Numbered from the stretch's first letter, positions 43,123 to 55,894 are shown. The stretch is DNA of 64,000 nt from Corythucha ciliata (GCA_038030265.1 CM075937.1:29306198-29370197); one strand, 5' to 3'. The notes: generated by a model from the sequence alone, not told the origin. Translations and numbers: made by a program.

Positions 43123-43732
43123 TAATCTATGAATATGATGATGGTTGATTATTTCACTGATTGATAAACGCATCAAGTAAGCATGTCAAAATACTATATT
43201 GTGTGCCTATAATCAGACTATGCGTCTTTTGGGGCAAATACAAACTTAAAAGGTAGGTTTCGTCGAGTTTCGTACGCTTCGGACAAGACGGGGGCAAATG
43301 GGGTGCGCCGACAAATGGGTGCATAGGGGGAGAGGGAAATTTCCCCTATGCACCCATTTGTCGACAAATGGGTGCGAATAAAAAAAAATAGCATGTACCC
43401 ATTTGACGGTGATTGGCCCGACAAATGGGTGCGCGCCGAAGTTAGCTACTAACGTTTGCTTCGGCTAGGCTCAAGTGGGAATTACTTCGTTCGCGGTTCA
43501 TTGACATGGATTGTAACAATTTGTTAAATTAAATAAACTAAAGTTTATTTACACTAAAATAGAGAAAAAATTACATAAAAAAAATTAAATATAGCACGGT
43601 TGGAACTTAAATATTATGGACCGGCAAACGATGCATGTTACTGGGAGCTTCACGTTAGTGTCTTCTGTGTCTCCGTCGACCGTGGTGATTTGAAATTATC
43701 TGGATACGATTATAAGCTGCTTGCAACACGAG

Positions 43733-44345
43733 TTATGCCATTTTCCTGGCATATACGAGACATTTAGTTGTGGTCTCGGTTGGCCGATCTTCGCCAAGCG
43801 TAGTTAGTAGCCTTTCAATTTGCTGAGCGACGAAGTCTCCGGACGGCACGTCGTCAGTGGAATTTTGGCGGAGCGCTATTGGACTGTTCTCGTAACCAAA
43901 GTGATACGGTCGTGAACCTATACAAATTTGCGAAATTTGAATTTGAAAAATGTGTAGACAATAGAGATAGAGGGATATTGTATATATATATATTTCTATC
44001 ATGTACCTGGCACATTCCTGTAGGAAAATAACGCTTATGGGCGTGACATCACTTCGACATCTGCGACGGATCTTGTCCCTAAGCTCCATCACCGATGCTT
44101 GCTCTATATTCGGAGTGCACACAGAATCACTGTGCTGTGTGGTGTGTGTGAGTTCTTGGTCGTTTTCCGAGAGGACCCCCCCTTCCCTTGCACTCCTTTT
44201 TATTCTTTCTTTGCTTAACATAAAAGTAACCGGAGCCATCCGTGATATGAAATGATCCAACTTTTTTCCCTGGGACGAATTGCACACGCGTTTCCATATT
44301 TTTTAACTGTTCACTGGAGAAGATCTGAACACCAAGTGAGATCAA
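43733..44345 (-). pseudogene. FLYWCH-type N terminus of MULE C
   Basis: From Met at 44345, RVQFVPGKKVGSFHITDGSG then YFYVKQRKNKKECKGRGG looks like the start of a FLYWCH finger. A homopolymer shift (run of C near 44175) leads into the next frame with ELRDKIRRRCRSDVTPISVI and FLQECARY, the linker commonly found before the MULE catalytic domain (R..LRRR...TP...I). A candidate GT-AG intron spans 44006-43918, followed by YHFGYENSPIALRQ and FVAQQIERLL, though the frame after splicing does not fit perfectly. The frame ends at 43733. It stops before any DDE motif. Confidence 0.6.
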
Positions 44346-44507
44346 CCGAACCTTTTTACAAGTGGAATTAAAATATGAACCCTATTCTTTTTTTATTTTT
44401 CCAAGATTATCTCCAAGACAAGCTCTTTGATTAAAAATGTTTGTTTGTTTTGTTTTTCATAAGCTTAATACAATTTATGTACTTTGGGTCTTGTGAAAAA
44501 AACTCCC

Positions 44508-45090
44508 TGCCGTAGCGTAACTAGAGCACTATAGTTATCACACAGGTAAGGACAGCCTTCATTTTGGGACCCAGCTGATGAATAAGATAAGGTGATAATT
44601 ATATTATCTTGCCATTTGGGGACTCAACGTTCGAATAATATTAGATCTATTCGTTTGTCGTCCCGGACTACTCCGAGAAGCACGAAATTTTGTAACCTCG
44701 CGGGTTATCCTGTGAAATAACGCGAAAAAAATAATTGAAGGTAAGTACTTTCAGTGCTAATAGTGCAGCTCCGGACGACAAACGAATAGACCTATTGTGA
44801 AATACCTATACCTCATATTAAGTGGAAGGATCTGTAAGATTCATGACAGTTTCGAATTTTTAGCGTACGCGAAACACAGTGCGATGAACACGAACGTATT
44901 AAAGCTGCACATTCATGGGCATTTCGTCAACTTAGTACTTAGTTGTTGTCACGCTGTGGTTAGACCATTGTCATTTCAAAGGAAATTAATTCAACTTCTA
45001 TTATGAGGATTATCTTGTGAATAATTAACAAAGGGTAGGTAGGTACCTATTACGATGAAAACAATCACCACTGCCAAAAAGACCGTGTCG
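44508..45090 (+). repeat. Dispersed repeat R1, copy 1
   Basis: Shares CACTATAGTTATCACACAGG, GACAGCCTTCATTTTGGGAC and TTCAAAGGAAATTAATTCAA with 49309-49670. Copy 1 is longer because a MITE entered at 44644. Confidence 0.85.
44644..44792. mobile_element. 149-bp MITE flanked by TA, copy 1
   Basis: TCTATTCGTTTGTCGTCC and its inverse GGACGACAAACGAATAGA are the ends; TA on both outer sides suggests a Tc1/mariner-type target. Absent from the matching place in repeat R1 copy 2, so an empty site is visible. Copy 2 is at 63039. Confidence 0.9.
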
Positions 45091-46436
45091 CTTTACTACT
45101 AAAACTATTAAGTACTAATAAAAAGAAAACGGTTTGCAAAGAAAACGTTTTCGCAAAATTAGTTTGCTGTTAATTTTATTCAACGAGGGAAGGGGTGGCG
45201 TTACGACGTTTATGGGCTGAAATCATAAAAACAAAATTAGTGACATTTTCCGTGGCCCCCTTCAGCAGTGCAGTCCATTTACAATTTTTCTTGTAGCATG
45301 TTCACCCCCCAACGAAAGGAGAAATACAGAGCGTTCGTGTATACAGGCTCTCAAAGATTTTTGACTGAATAATTAGAACACAAATTGCATTCTTAAAGAA
45401 AATCCAAACCAGAGGGTTTGACGTTATCAAGAGAAGATACAGTATCAATTTTATCTCCAGGGTCCCAATATGGAGGCTGTCTTTACTCGTAGTTTAGAGA
45501 GCCTTAGCGTAACCAAAGAAACGTGGACTTCAGCATTTGTTTACTTCTCTACCGATATAATAAGTTCCGTTCTTTTTTTTTAACCCGGTAAAGGATTATT
45601 TCTCTGCATTCAAGTAAAATTCCACCCCCTTTGCCCTCGCGCTACCGAACAAACGCAACATCTGTTTACTTATTTACCGAAATAATGATTTTTAAATTGG
45701 GCACCTACCCCTATTGATTCTGGGAAGGTTTTTGCCTTGATGTATTTTTGTTTTTAATAATGAGGAAGTTGCATGGGTCGGAATTTGCGGACAAATTTAT
45801 TTTCCACGTTTATTTACACTAAAATAGAGATTATAATGCAAATAGAAAAATACTCGTCCTCTCTGAATTAAAACATAAATGTTAATGGAGAAGACAGATG
45901 GAAATGAATTGCTCTAGAGCAGAATGTTATGCAAATGGAAAACGCTATTAGTCACAACATAATGTATAACCGACCTGTCTCAATGAACCCAAAAGTGCCT
46001 CGAAATTGTGTCTAAAACGTTTCTTTCAAGTTATCAGCTTCGTTTATTTCTTCGCTGGTGTGTCGAACACTCGCCGACCCAAAATCGTGCTTAACTATAG
46101 TCCTCATCTTCAGTATTGTTGTGGAATATTGGCTGCTGTGATCCACCCATGGATATTTCCAAATAATATGGATAATGATCCAAAATATTTTTGGAAAATG
46201 TGAAACTTCCTCATTGTATGTGTTGTACATTGTGTGCTTTAATGCATGATTTAAGCCAGTCGTTTTAGGATCGAATAAGGAAATAATTTCGGGCTTCGTT
46301 TGGTTGTTGGAATGTGTTCAGGTGCGGTGCCAGCATGAATCACCTAACTTTTCCTCATACTTCAATGCGAGCTTATGGCAAGACAATTTCAGAAATTTGG
46401 CAAATCTTCATACTAGGAACTCCTTGTCGGAACGGT
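45091..46436. other. Interior of MULE C, unrecognised
   Basis: AT-rich, with ACTAAAATAGAGA words at 43556 and 45820 shared with the left interior, and a copy of repeat R3 (TTATGCAAATGGAAAACGC) near 45930. No coding feature recognised. Confidence 0.4.
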
Positions 46437-46699
46437 GAACGAAGTACTTCGAACGAAGTAAGCAAACGTTAGTAGCTAACTTCGGAGGTGCACCCATTTG
46501 TCGGGACAACTCCTGACAAATGGGTACGTGCTCTTTTTTTTATTCGCATCCATTTGTCAGGCCTTTCTCTGACAAATGGGTGCATAGGGGAAATTTCCCT
46601 CTCCCCCTGTTGTACCCATTTGTCGTCGCACCCATTTGTCGGGTTCCCCTTCGGACCACTGAGACTCGGAAATTGATTGACAAACCGTTTATCCTACGT

Positions 46700-47920
46700 C
46701 GAGAAAAAAGAAAACTTCTCGACAAATTGTTGAACTTGAAAGATTAAACGGAGGTGTCGCAGAAATTCTGTAGACGTGCAGATTTATCTGTAAGGTTGGC
46801 AACAATGTGCTAGAAGTTTAAACTGCGCTTCCTCCATAGAGATAAATATACCTGGAGGGTGAATTGGTCAACGCGCATGTGGATCAACATGCGAGTCAGC
46901 TGTTAGGTCCTTGGTTGAATTTCAGCGCCAAAATTGTGGAAGGGGAATGCTTGTGAAACAACCCAAGGCCAATGAACTGAAGGATAACAGATAATAAATA
47001 ATTTTTCAAGAGAATTTCTGGTGAAGAAGGCTGCTCATTTGTTCGTGAAAAAATATAAAGTGTGCTAATATAGTAAAATGGGCAAATACTGCTGCATTTG
47101 TTGTTCTAAAACAATTGTTTTAAAATACAGCAAGCGCCGGGAGGGAATGTTATTGCCACCCCAACTTCCCGCTCAGATTCAACTTGGGACCTGTCATCTC
47201 CGGGGGACCGGAGGTGACCGGTTCCTCCCTCTTGCCCCTCCACTCCATCTCATGTTGATCCACTCTTTCACTTCCTTTGCGCACCCAATTCACCCTCCAG
47301 GTATATTTATCTCAATGGCTTCCTCCCCCTCCGACTCACGCAATTATTATTCACGCCCTTTCAGAACTTTTAATTGACAATTAATTTTTACTTCAATTTT
47401 CTCAAAGGGACAAAGTGAAAAGTATGCAATTAACGAGGATTAGCCCCTCCCTCTGGTTGAAGATGAAAACTAGAAACAGGTGAAAAATATCCCAGTTTCC
47501 CTTTTTGGAAAAGGGAAACTGTGCGTTGGATGGGTGGCAAAGAGAAGAATGGTAAGGCCACGTTTGAAATCTGAATTAAAAAAAAATGCTACACTGCCAA
47601 CTTAGGCAGAGTTGGTTGGAAACGGCGAAGAATATAGGGTGAGAGTGGGAATTAACTAACTCCAGAGTGAATTTTGAGCAGAACCAAGGATGGAGTGGGG
47701 TTGAAAGGATGAATATACTGGGTAAATTTGTACATCTAAATTATGTAAAGAACGCTCTTGGAAGTAGGAAATTAGGTAGTTTATTTGTTGCTATTAATTA
47801 AATGAATATTCAACTATATTAATTAAAAATATGTGCTTGCAAAAAATAATTACCTTTTCCTGTAATCCCCTATATTTTTATTAGTACCCATTGAGGAAAC
47901 CGTACGACCTCTTTCCTGAT
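46700..47920. other. Gene-free stretch
   Basis: Shared word CCTGGAGGGTGAATTGG (46852) recurs inverted at 47288 (CACCCTCCAGGTATATTTATC). No coding feature recognised; the frame at 47078-47377 has no known domain. Confidence 0.4.
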
Positions 47921-47921
47921 A

Positions 47922-48124
47922 GCGGTTTCCATTTGCATAAAATTCAGCTCTGGGGCCGAGCATTTCCACCCAGCTAGCACAGATAAAAGGTCCGTTCCAT
48001 TGCTTTGCTCTAGCTCCACTAGTGTAGAAAACCATGTGATTTCATTGACATATTCTGAAAAATTTAATGAAACCAAATGATTTTCTTCAAAAGTGTAGCA
48101 CTCGCGAAACAATGGAACGGACCT
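47922..48124. mobile_element. Repeat R3 end plus MITE with AGGTCCGTTCCATTG arms
   Basis: 47922-47985 has GCGGTTTCCATTTGCATAAA and GCCGAGCATTTCCACCC (repeat R3; also 31497, 45905, 57172). 47988-48124 is an inverted pair AGGTCCGTTCCATTGCTTTG and CGAAACAATGGAACGGACCT. Confidence 0.75.
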
Positions 48125-48522
48125 AATGAATAGAAGAAACGTATAAACAAAAGAAATTGGCCCCTTTGCCTCTCCTTCATAGCCCAAATAATGGGATGAG
48201 AAAACTATTGGAAACAGTCATACAAGCCGAAAACGAATGAGGAAGTTTCCCTTTTTCCAAAAATATTTTATTTCTATGAGGCATATCAATCCAACAAATT
48301 AAAAACCTTTCAGAAATATTTTTTATTTATTAACAAAAGTTGGCATATTTGAAATCCCGCCAAAACGAACATTTTCCGCAACGTAATATCCCATGTATTC
48401 TCTGTCCTTTTCATGCCTCTAAATAGCTAATCCGTTTATCCTCCATTATTTTATTATTGGAGAGCTCTAGTAGAAAATGGCAAAGAAACACAACAAACCG
48501 CTCCCCGACAGCAACGTTACTA

Positions 48523-48793
48523 GAGAACCTTTAAAACACAGGTACTGCAACACGGATTTCAGCGCCATATTTGGTTCCTCAGCCGTTAGGGTAAACACAA
48601 TATTATCATGAATGAAAAAATTGTCATCGTAGCAGCAAACAAACGCGGATCGCAGTCGAAATAAATAAAAATATCCTACTTGTCAATAAGATCAGGTGAT
48701 TATTATAATCATATGAGGGACCAAGTATGGCGCCGATTTGCATGTTGCATTACTCGTGTTTTATAGTGCCTTAACGTTACTAGAGAACCTTTA
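48523..48793. mobile_element. MITE bounded by repeated AACGTTACTAGAGAACCTTT
   Basis: The 20-bp word AACGTTACTAGAGAACCTTT stands at 48523 and again at 48773. Between them 48543-48770 is an inverted pair (ACTGCAACAC...CAGCGCCATA against TATGGCGCCG...GTTGCATTAC). Related AGAGAACCT...GCCATATT ends are seen at 60431 and 63190. Confidence 0.7.
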
Positions 48794-48831
48794 CTACCAG
48801 GTGAGCTCACGGCCATATTGGGGTATAGACA

Positions 48832-49063
48832 ACGATATTATAAAAGAACTGGATTGCTCATCACGGCTGATAAAGACCATCTGATAATAGCCATCAAATA
48901 AGCTCCCATAGTGGATGAGAGGGGTGGAGTTTCAAAATAAGTGTCATATTGCCATAACTACACAAGGAGAGGGACAGGGTGATTGTTTACCAGGGGACGA
49001 CCTGCCCCCTCCACGCCACTCCAGTCCTCTGTGAGCAATCCAGGTTTATACGTATGTATATCG
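48832..49063. mobile_element. MITE family M2 (AACTGGATTGCTCA), copy 1
   Basis: CGATATTATAAAAGAACTGG and GTGAGCAATCCAGGTTTATA form the ends. The interior GATGAGAGGGGTGGAGTTTC and ACACAAGGAGAGGGACAGGG is about 90% identical to 58764-58975. Confidence 0.85.
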
Positions 49064-49308
49064 TTGGGTATAGAAAAAATTATCATAAAATTATTGTTTA
49101 CAAATAACTTCCTAAACCCAGCTGACTCATTTGCTTAACGACTACCTTTCGACCAATAGAATTCAGTTGAGGTGTAAATTCTAGACAATATCTTGGGTTC
49201 GCCTCAAAAGTCTCGTGGGACACTCCAGAGTACTTTCATGCACCCCTCCTACCCACTAAATGTCAATTTTATCTACCCCAAAATGCCGGATAGGCTCACT
49301 TGGTTGTA

Positions 49309-49670
49309 TAGCTACCTTAACGTTACAAGAGCACTATAGTTATCACACAGGTAAGGACAGCCTTCATTTTGGGACCCAACGCGATAAATAAGATAAGATA
49401 ATGTCTTGCCATTTGGGAACTCAACGGTATCGCCTAATTTTGTGAAATATAATGCATATTAAATGAAAGGATTTGTACTTTTCATGCAAATCTCGAATTT
49501 TTAGCCGCACCGCACATTCATGTGCATTTCGTCTTCTTAGTTGTTGTCACGTTGTGGTTAAAACATGTCATTTCAAAGGAAATTAATTCAACTTCTATTT
49601 TAAGGATTATCGTGTAAATAGGTAAAGAAGGGTAGGTACCTGCGATGAAAACAATCACAACTGCAAAAAA
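49309..49670 (+). repeat. Dispersed repeat R1, copy 2
   Basis: Second copy of 44508-45090, lacking the TA MITE. Begins near TTAACGTTACAAGAGCACTA. Confidence 0.85.
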
Positions 49671-49676
49671 TAGTAG

Positions 49677-49778
49677 TTTACTTAACTAGACGAGGAAGTG
49701 AGGTTTTTCTTGCGAGGCTTTGGTTTCGCTGGCGAGGCGGAAGCCGTGAAGTGAAAATTCACTTTCTTCGAGTTAAGT
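49677..49778. repeat. Small inverted repeat
   Basis: TACTTAACTAGACGAGGAAG against CTTTCTTCGAGTTAAGTAC; about 100 bp with imperfect arms. Confidence 0.6.
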
Positions 49779-49799
49779 ACAATATTTTTCTCACGACTC

Positions 49800-52700
49800 T
49801 TCATTTAAAAAGGCAATAAATACTTATAGTCCAGTCAAATTATCCGAAAAAATCGGATTACCTTGCAAAAGGTCCAGCATCATTTTTTTTTTATCTTGTA
49901 TAGTATATGTATAGATAAGGAGTGTTCGAGAAAATAAATGTAAATTCTAAAACGCTCGGCACAACTTTTGGCAGCCCGAAAACCACGATTTTTCGGCAAT
50001 TTTTTTAGTTTTTTGTACATATCGCTGAAACCATCAGCTTTAGAGGAAATTATCCCTCACAACACAGATAAGGCATTAAATTTACTTAAAATCCATTGTA
50101 TTCAAAGTATTTTTCTATGATCAATATGGAGGGCGCTACAGCCTCTCGGACCATTTTTCCTGTAATGGTTGAAAGTTTTAATTTTGCCCGTTTCAAACCA
50201 AATATGTTCGGTGAGCTTCATTTCTTGCCGTCAACATTCATCCCTCCGTCACTACCAACTTTTCAAGCTCCCCAGTTCCAGACAGTTCCAAGGGTGAAAT
50301 CGGCTGTTTCCGGAGCGAAATTGACAGATTATACCAAAGTCATATGGATTACAAGTCACGTCGCTTTTAATGAGACACGGTCCTGAAGCATTTTGGGAAA
50401 ATCGATCCCGACAGAGGCCTCTGCAATTCTTACTTTATTCAATTACGAACAAGCTTTCATGAAAGGGCGTACGTTTTTAACTTTTCCCCGGGGGGCAACT
50501 GCTCTCAAATTTGTCTATACCGATTTCCGTCACTCGGTTCTGCAAACTTGAAGCACTCTTTTTCCCGGCGTTCATTTGAGTTGATTAGTTTGTTACATTG
50601 CTTGGGGAATTAATGACTTTTAATTCGTCAGTGGATGAGTTTGCAATTCTAGTGGTCACTCGGGGAGAGGGATCTCATTTACAATTGAAATTCCCTCTCT
50701 TTAATGAAATTGAGAGGAAAATTATTGGATAACTCTCCTCCCTTCCATTTCTCATGATTTATTACGTTGATAACAACACGTTCTTGCTTTGAGTTTGGTA
50801 ATCAGAGAACGTTGGTCTCGAGAAACTCTCTCTTCCAGTAAAAACACCTTGTTATGATTAGGAAGTGAGTTGTTGCTCAGAATGAATATAAGAGAACACG
50901 AAAATATTGTTTACTTTTCCTCTATTTATCAAGAGACGTATGTATAAGTATGTAAAGTGTCAAATTTTGGGAGGGTTATACCAGTGTTTCCAGGAAATTA
51001 AGTAAGAACTCATTGAGTAATTATTATTGATTTTTGAAAATTGTAGGCGATGAAGAAGGAAAAGGGGTCCAAACAAAATTCGTTTAATTTACGCTTGGTA
51101 ATGTGAAGCCTGTTAGTTGGAAGGGGGTCTCGAAATTGAATTTCTCGTGCGGTCCCAGGGCTTATAATAAATTATTGATGGAAAGGAATTAAGCCCTACT
51201 ACTACTACACGCCAAGGGTTGCCTGACCCAGTAGACCTAAACTCCGGAAATATGCAATTTAAAGTTTCATTTTAAGTCGAACAAGGCCCTCACGCAGCAC
51301 TCGTCTGCGCTCAAACGGTTTACTATTCTCGGAATTGAACTGAATTGGTACTGTGTTACTAGACAAGTAAAAACCGCAAGCATTTCTCAGCGAAGATTTA
51401 TATAGGAGAATTTAATCTTGAATTCTATTGTTAATGTCACTAGAAAGGTGGAATTCATTTTGGCTCAATTTTCTCTCGCAATCCCTTTGATTCCGAAGGC
51501 ACGTCATTTTTTCGATTCCAATATTTATTTATTTACTTATACGTATAGCTATCCAAATTGCGCTCAAGTGGACTTACGTACCTAAAAACATTAGAAAGCA
51601 AGGAAAAAAAATCTACGATGCACACAGAGCATCTGCCGATCGAAAGAGGTTCTTTTGAAGAATAGAGGGGCAATCAATTGGAAAATCGTTCGGCATACGC
51701 GTATATGAAATTGTAGTCGTTTCTTGCGAACTGAAATTCTTATTTCTTGTACCTTTTAGCCTTGTTCGTTTAGAGCGAACATGCTCACTAATTTAGCTAA
51801 GCAGCCTCTTTAAACTTTGCTGTAGTGGCTACGTTCAGTCTTCACTAACGTTATAATTCGGTTAGTTTGTTTTTTAAACATATAAAAAAAATATTATTTT
51901 GCTAAGCCGTAGACTTGTGGTAAGGCGCACCTGGAAATTGGAGGTCAAGAGGGCAAATCTATATCTATACAACACGGGAGTTTTATAATGGGTGAGAAGG
52001 ATATAATTTTCTCCCTGGTACTGAATTTATAATGTCAGGTAACTCTCCACCTCTTCGCCCATGAATCATAATCGAAACATTAAACACATTTTCTCCATTT
52101 ACAACAAGTCTGCTGCAGTACTAAGAGGGCGGGGGAAGTTATAGGCAACCATTCGGCTTAACTAAACAACACTCCTCCCCCACCATTCAACTCTTGACGC
52201 CAAACGCCCATAAGCGCCCCACCCGTGGAATGGTGAATTTTGGAAAAGCAGGGTCGCTGATTTAATTCCTTTTTAGTTTTGAGAAAATGAAAATGCCGAC
52301 GTTCGATGGGTTTATACTGCGAGTGGTAGAAGGGGACGCTTTTGTTGAAGAATTCACTCCCAATGTTTAGGTAGTCTTTTGTGTTTGTTCCTCTCCTCCG
52401 ATACCACACCCTTATTTATTTATTTATTTGGTGCTATTGAGGCACAGAGGAGAGCGAAAGAAGAAAATGGAGAATACAGGTTTTTTCTTCCACTTCCTAA
52501 ACGAAAATTGATTAGTCCTGATGCCTGAGCAAGATATTTGAACTCTCAAGAAAGGAATTTCACATTTTTGACGCAAGCTCCAATCTATTCCTATTGTTGT
52601 GAACAAATTATTTGCGTTCTATGTATAATAACGTTTTCTTGATATTGCAGTGTCTCAGACACGATCATGGACTCGTTACTGAAATGGAAAAGTTCCACCC

Positions 52701-53850
52701 TTTACCAGAAACCGTAGAGCTCAATACAAATGGTCTTACCTGCCCCTTAGCTATCAATCACTTCTTTTTTTAAAGAATTCAACAGAACTGACGACTTTGC
52801 TTTCCTCTGCCATGGTAATATCATTTCAGAAGCCACTCTTTTTTTCCTTTAATGGATTTACTTGAATTATCAATGAGGGCCTTCGAATGGCTCCCACACG
52901 AAAGGACACTCACCCCTTTCCGCTGACCAATCCTCCTATAATCATTCCCTGAAGACACTTGGATTCATTCCTTTCTCCTTCCTTCTTCCTACGCCCTATC
53001 ACTGGAATAAAGTTCGGACGTGACGCAGGTGACCCTTTCTACCACAACAGTCTTACGTTAAATAATGTACCGGGAAACACCCAAACCACTCCCCACCGAG
53101 GACGATCGGATCCTCGAAGCTTCTGGATGCCTTCCTCCCTTAAGAGAAAAGGGGTGCACCTTTTTGCCCCCTTCCGCAGTCATCAATAATGCATTAACGG
53201 GCTTTCAGGCAAACGGGTTTGCTCTTGACTTGTTTTCAGGAAGCGTGCTTTTAAAAAACTACAAAACAATTATGGAAATACACTTTAGTTGCACCTATTG
53301 ATAAGATCAGGTTTGTCATTAACACATCAGGATATGAACATAAGTATCTTAAGAAAATGGGACGGAAATCGATGCTCACAATTTTCATGGATAGAGCCAA
53401 GAGGACGCTACAATCAATGAATCACGAAAACTGATTCGATCCCGATATGTAACGTAAATGTATACGAACCTAGAAGCGACCCGATCTAGCAGGGGTAAAA
53501 ATATATTTTAACGTTCCACTAGCCTTGAACTGAACAGGATGCACACGTTAGCACAAATTCACGTAGCACAGCAGATCTTTCAAAAGTGTAGTAGTTTATA
53601 AAGTATTGTTAAGTTAAATTAGCAACATGAAGAAGGGAAACTGAGCACCTAAGGCCGATTTGCGAATAAACCACGCTTGTAAATGTTGATGGGCTTGCGA
53701 AGGCGAACGGGATCAAGACTCAAAAGGTTTGAGGGATGTCTTGACTTAATTAGCGGTGTAATTATTGGAGCAAATCAATAGGGCTCTTGAATGTGAACTT
53801 TGGCTCTTATTATTGGTTCGAAACTTGTGAGGCACTTGAAGTTTCTACCC
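49800..53850. other. Low-repeat, gene-free 4 kb
   Basis: No TE signature, tandem repeat or domain recognised in either strand. It is the most unique-looking part of the window, so regulatory DNA or introns of a host gene are possible. Frames at 50096-50386 (+), 52158-52409 (-) and 52959-53301 (+) show no domain. Confidence 0.4.
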
Positions 53851-53858
53851 CACCTCAG

Positions 53859-53976
53859 TATAAAAGCCGTCCCACGCGTCCTTAATTCCAATTTGTCCTG
53901 ACAACTTGAAGAAAACCCTTTAGACGGTTAGATTTCAGACGCGCAAACACGGTTCAAAAATTGTCAACATGTGAGT
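53859..53976 (+). promoter_or_regulatory. Candidate core promoter and first exon end
   Basis: TATAAAAG at 53859-53866 is followed at 105-112 bp by GTCAACAT/GTGAGTGCAG, a strong splice-donor context in which AT of a possible start codon ends the exon (53969-53970). A TATA box, short leader and early first intron is usual for insect secreted and cuticle-protein genes. I found no second exon downstream, so this is a suggestion only. Confidence 0.3.
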
Positions 53977-54034
53977 GCAGTTATATTTACTGATCACTAT
54001 TACACGATGAAAAATCTACTGCTACACGGCTGGT

Positions 54035-54152
54035 CAAGACGTCATTCACAAGCTCCGTACAACCGAACAAATGTATTCCCTCGATAAATAAAGCATTTTG
54101 ATAGGTTGCAGACTTCACAGACACGTAGCACAGAACTTGTGAACGGGGCCTA
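54035..54152. mobile_element. MITE family M1, copy c
   Basis: GTCATTCACAAGCTCCGTAC to AGAACTTGTGAACGGGGCCT with core AATGTATTCCCTCGATAAAT; left end diverged. Confidence 0.75.
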
Positions 54153-54650
54153 ATAAAGTACCTACGTATACGCAGTGGATCCGCTTATGGTTTCTGAAAT
54201 GTAAATGACGCTATCAGTAGGCATTGGCACCACGAATAAAAAAACTATACTATCCTCAGACTGAGCCAAGATAGGCCCATAGGGCGAAGCCCATCAAGAT
54301 AGGCCTTTGAAACGAGACGAAATTATATTCCCTAGCACTTCAGGCCTATCAATGCCCCAAAATGTTGGTGGGTTTACCTGGATTTATAGGTTCTCTACTT
54401 GAAGTCGTGTTAGGCTAAGGTCGGAAAACATAATTATAGCTGGTTTTTCATGGCTGAGATTGATTTTTTAAGGAATTAAAACTTCTCAATTTTCACGCGG
54501 TCATGATATAGGAATTGTCAGTTCCTTGCCGGTTTCAATAAACATCGACAATATTTTTACTGGATACCCTTTTATGTCCAAGAAACAGAATAAACTGAAA
54601 ACTAAACTGAATATTAAAAATATAAATAAAGGTGAAATAATCTGAAATAC

Positions 54651-54980
54651 ATTACGATCCAAGGGCGGTATTATGCTCATTGCGGTCGAGGGCGACAGGA
54701 AGTGCCCGAGGTGAAGCCAAGGGCAGTTGTCGCCCAAGATCATAATGAGGAATACCGCCCGAGTGTTGTACGCTATTTTTTGTACAGCCGTGGTTCATAA
54801 TTATTATAATAATAATCATAAAAACCAGTCTTTAAAGCCTCGTTCAGAAGCTATGTGCTATGTATCTGCGGAGTCGTCTACGTAAATAATTAAATTAATT
54901 CCTTCGAAAAATGAAGCATTTTGATAGGTTGCACAGACTCCACAGACGCATAGCATATGGTTTGCTTAATAAACTGAAGT
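54651..54980. repeat. Repeat R4 with MITE M1 copy d inside
   Basis: GGGCGGTATTATGCTCATT pairs with AATGAGGAATACCGCCC (54662-54763). Then TTGTACGCTATTTTTTGTAC and an M1-like copy (54835-54970). The whole block recurs at 55895-56115 with 54676-54740 deleted. Confidence 0.75.
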
Positions 54981-55894
54981 GAACACATACTCTAGCCAGC
55001 GAATGGAAGGATGACGTAGCTGATACAGAGAGAACTTTAATCACCTCTCAGCGTAATAGACGATTTCCACTCATGCGCTCTCCAGTCCTACTTCAACAGT
55101 TTTGCAAACCGCTTGTCAGGTTATGGGTTACTCTTGTCTTGTGCTGTGAAAAGTGAACTTATTTTTCTCTCATTCCCGTCAAACTAAAACCGCATTTGCA
55201 GTTATTCAATTTTGATTATATTCTTCAGCCTCCGTCTCGCGAAACGTACCGATGAAAACTCGTCGATCCGGCGGCACCTTAACAAGAAGTCCCATCATAG
55301 TTGCGCATTCATCACTCTCCTTCACATGTACTTTCTCTTCCCTTATTCCTCAGTTTAATACGTTTTCAGTTAAGTGCCGGTGAGGTTGAGGGAAAGGGAT
55401 AAATTTAGTAGCTGGATCAAAACCAGGTCGACCCGGAATGGAAGAACTCGCACAGTCACCGAAGCAGCAATAGTATCGCATTTTTCTGACTTTAGATGAG
55501 AAGCACGCGAAGGAAGTGTAATTGCAGACTCTAAATAAACGAAAAACTCAAAAAATCATGTAGTAATACACTCGTAATAATGCTAGCAATTTGAAAAAAA
55601 TAAATAAAAATACTGTTAAAGTGGCTGTAGACAACTACAAATAAACCCATAACCTGCATTTTCCACGGAAATCGTCTATTTAAAGTGGTTATTTTTGGGT
55701 TTTTATGGCTAATGTACAATTTAAAAACAAAATTAGGAAGAACAATTTTTCAAAAAACAACAAAAGACCTTTAAAAAAACGCAGCGGGCTGATATTTTTC
55801 TTTACGCCCGGCGGGCGGAATGAACCTCATGTCGCCCGCTCAAGGCTCTCCCATCAGCGGACGAATTTCGAGTCATTACGCCAAGCTGTACAAA

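Larger units (their letters stand above)
43296..46655 (-). mobile_element. MULE-type element C with ~200-bp inverted ends
   Basis: 43296-43497 and the inverse of 46437-46655 align along their length: words CGACAAATGGGTGC, GGGGGAGAGGGAAATTTCCC and GAAGTTAGCTACTAACGTTT in the same order. The word GCACCCATTTGTCG and its inverse occur five times on the left and six on the right. A FLYWCH-type gene fragment sits at the left; the transposase catalytic exon is gone. A repeat (44508-45090) and a TA-flanked MITE lie inside. Confidence 0.75.
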
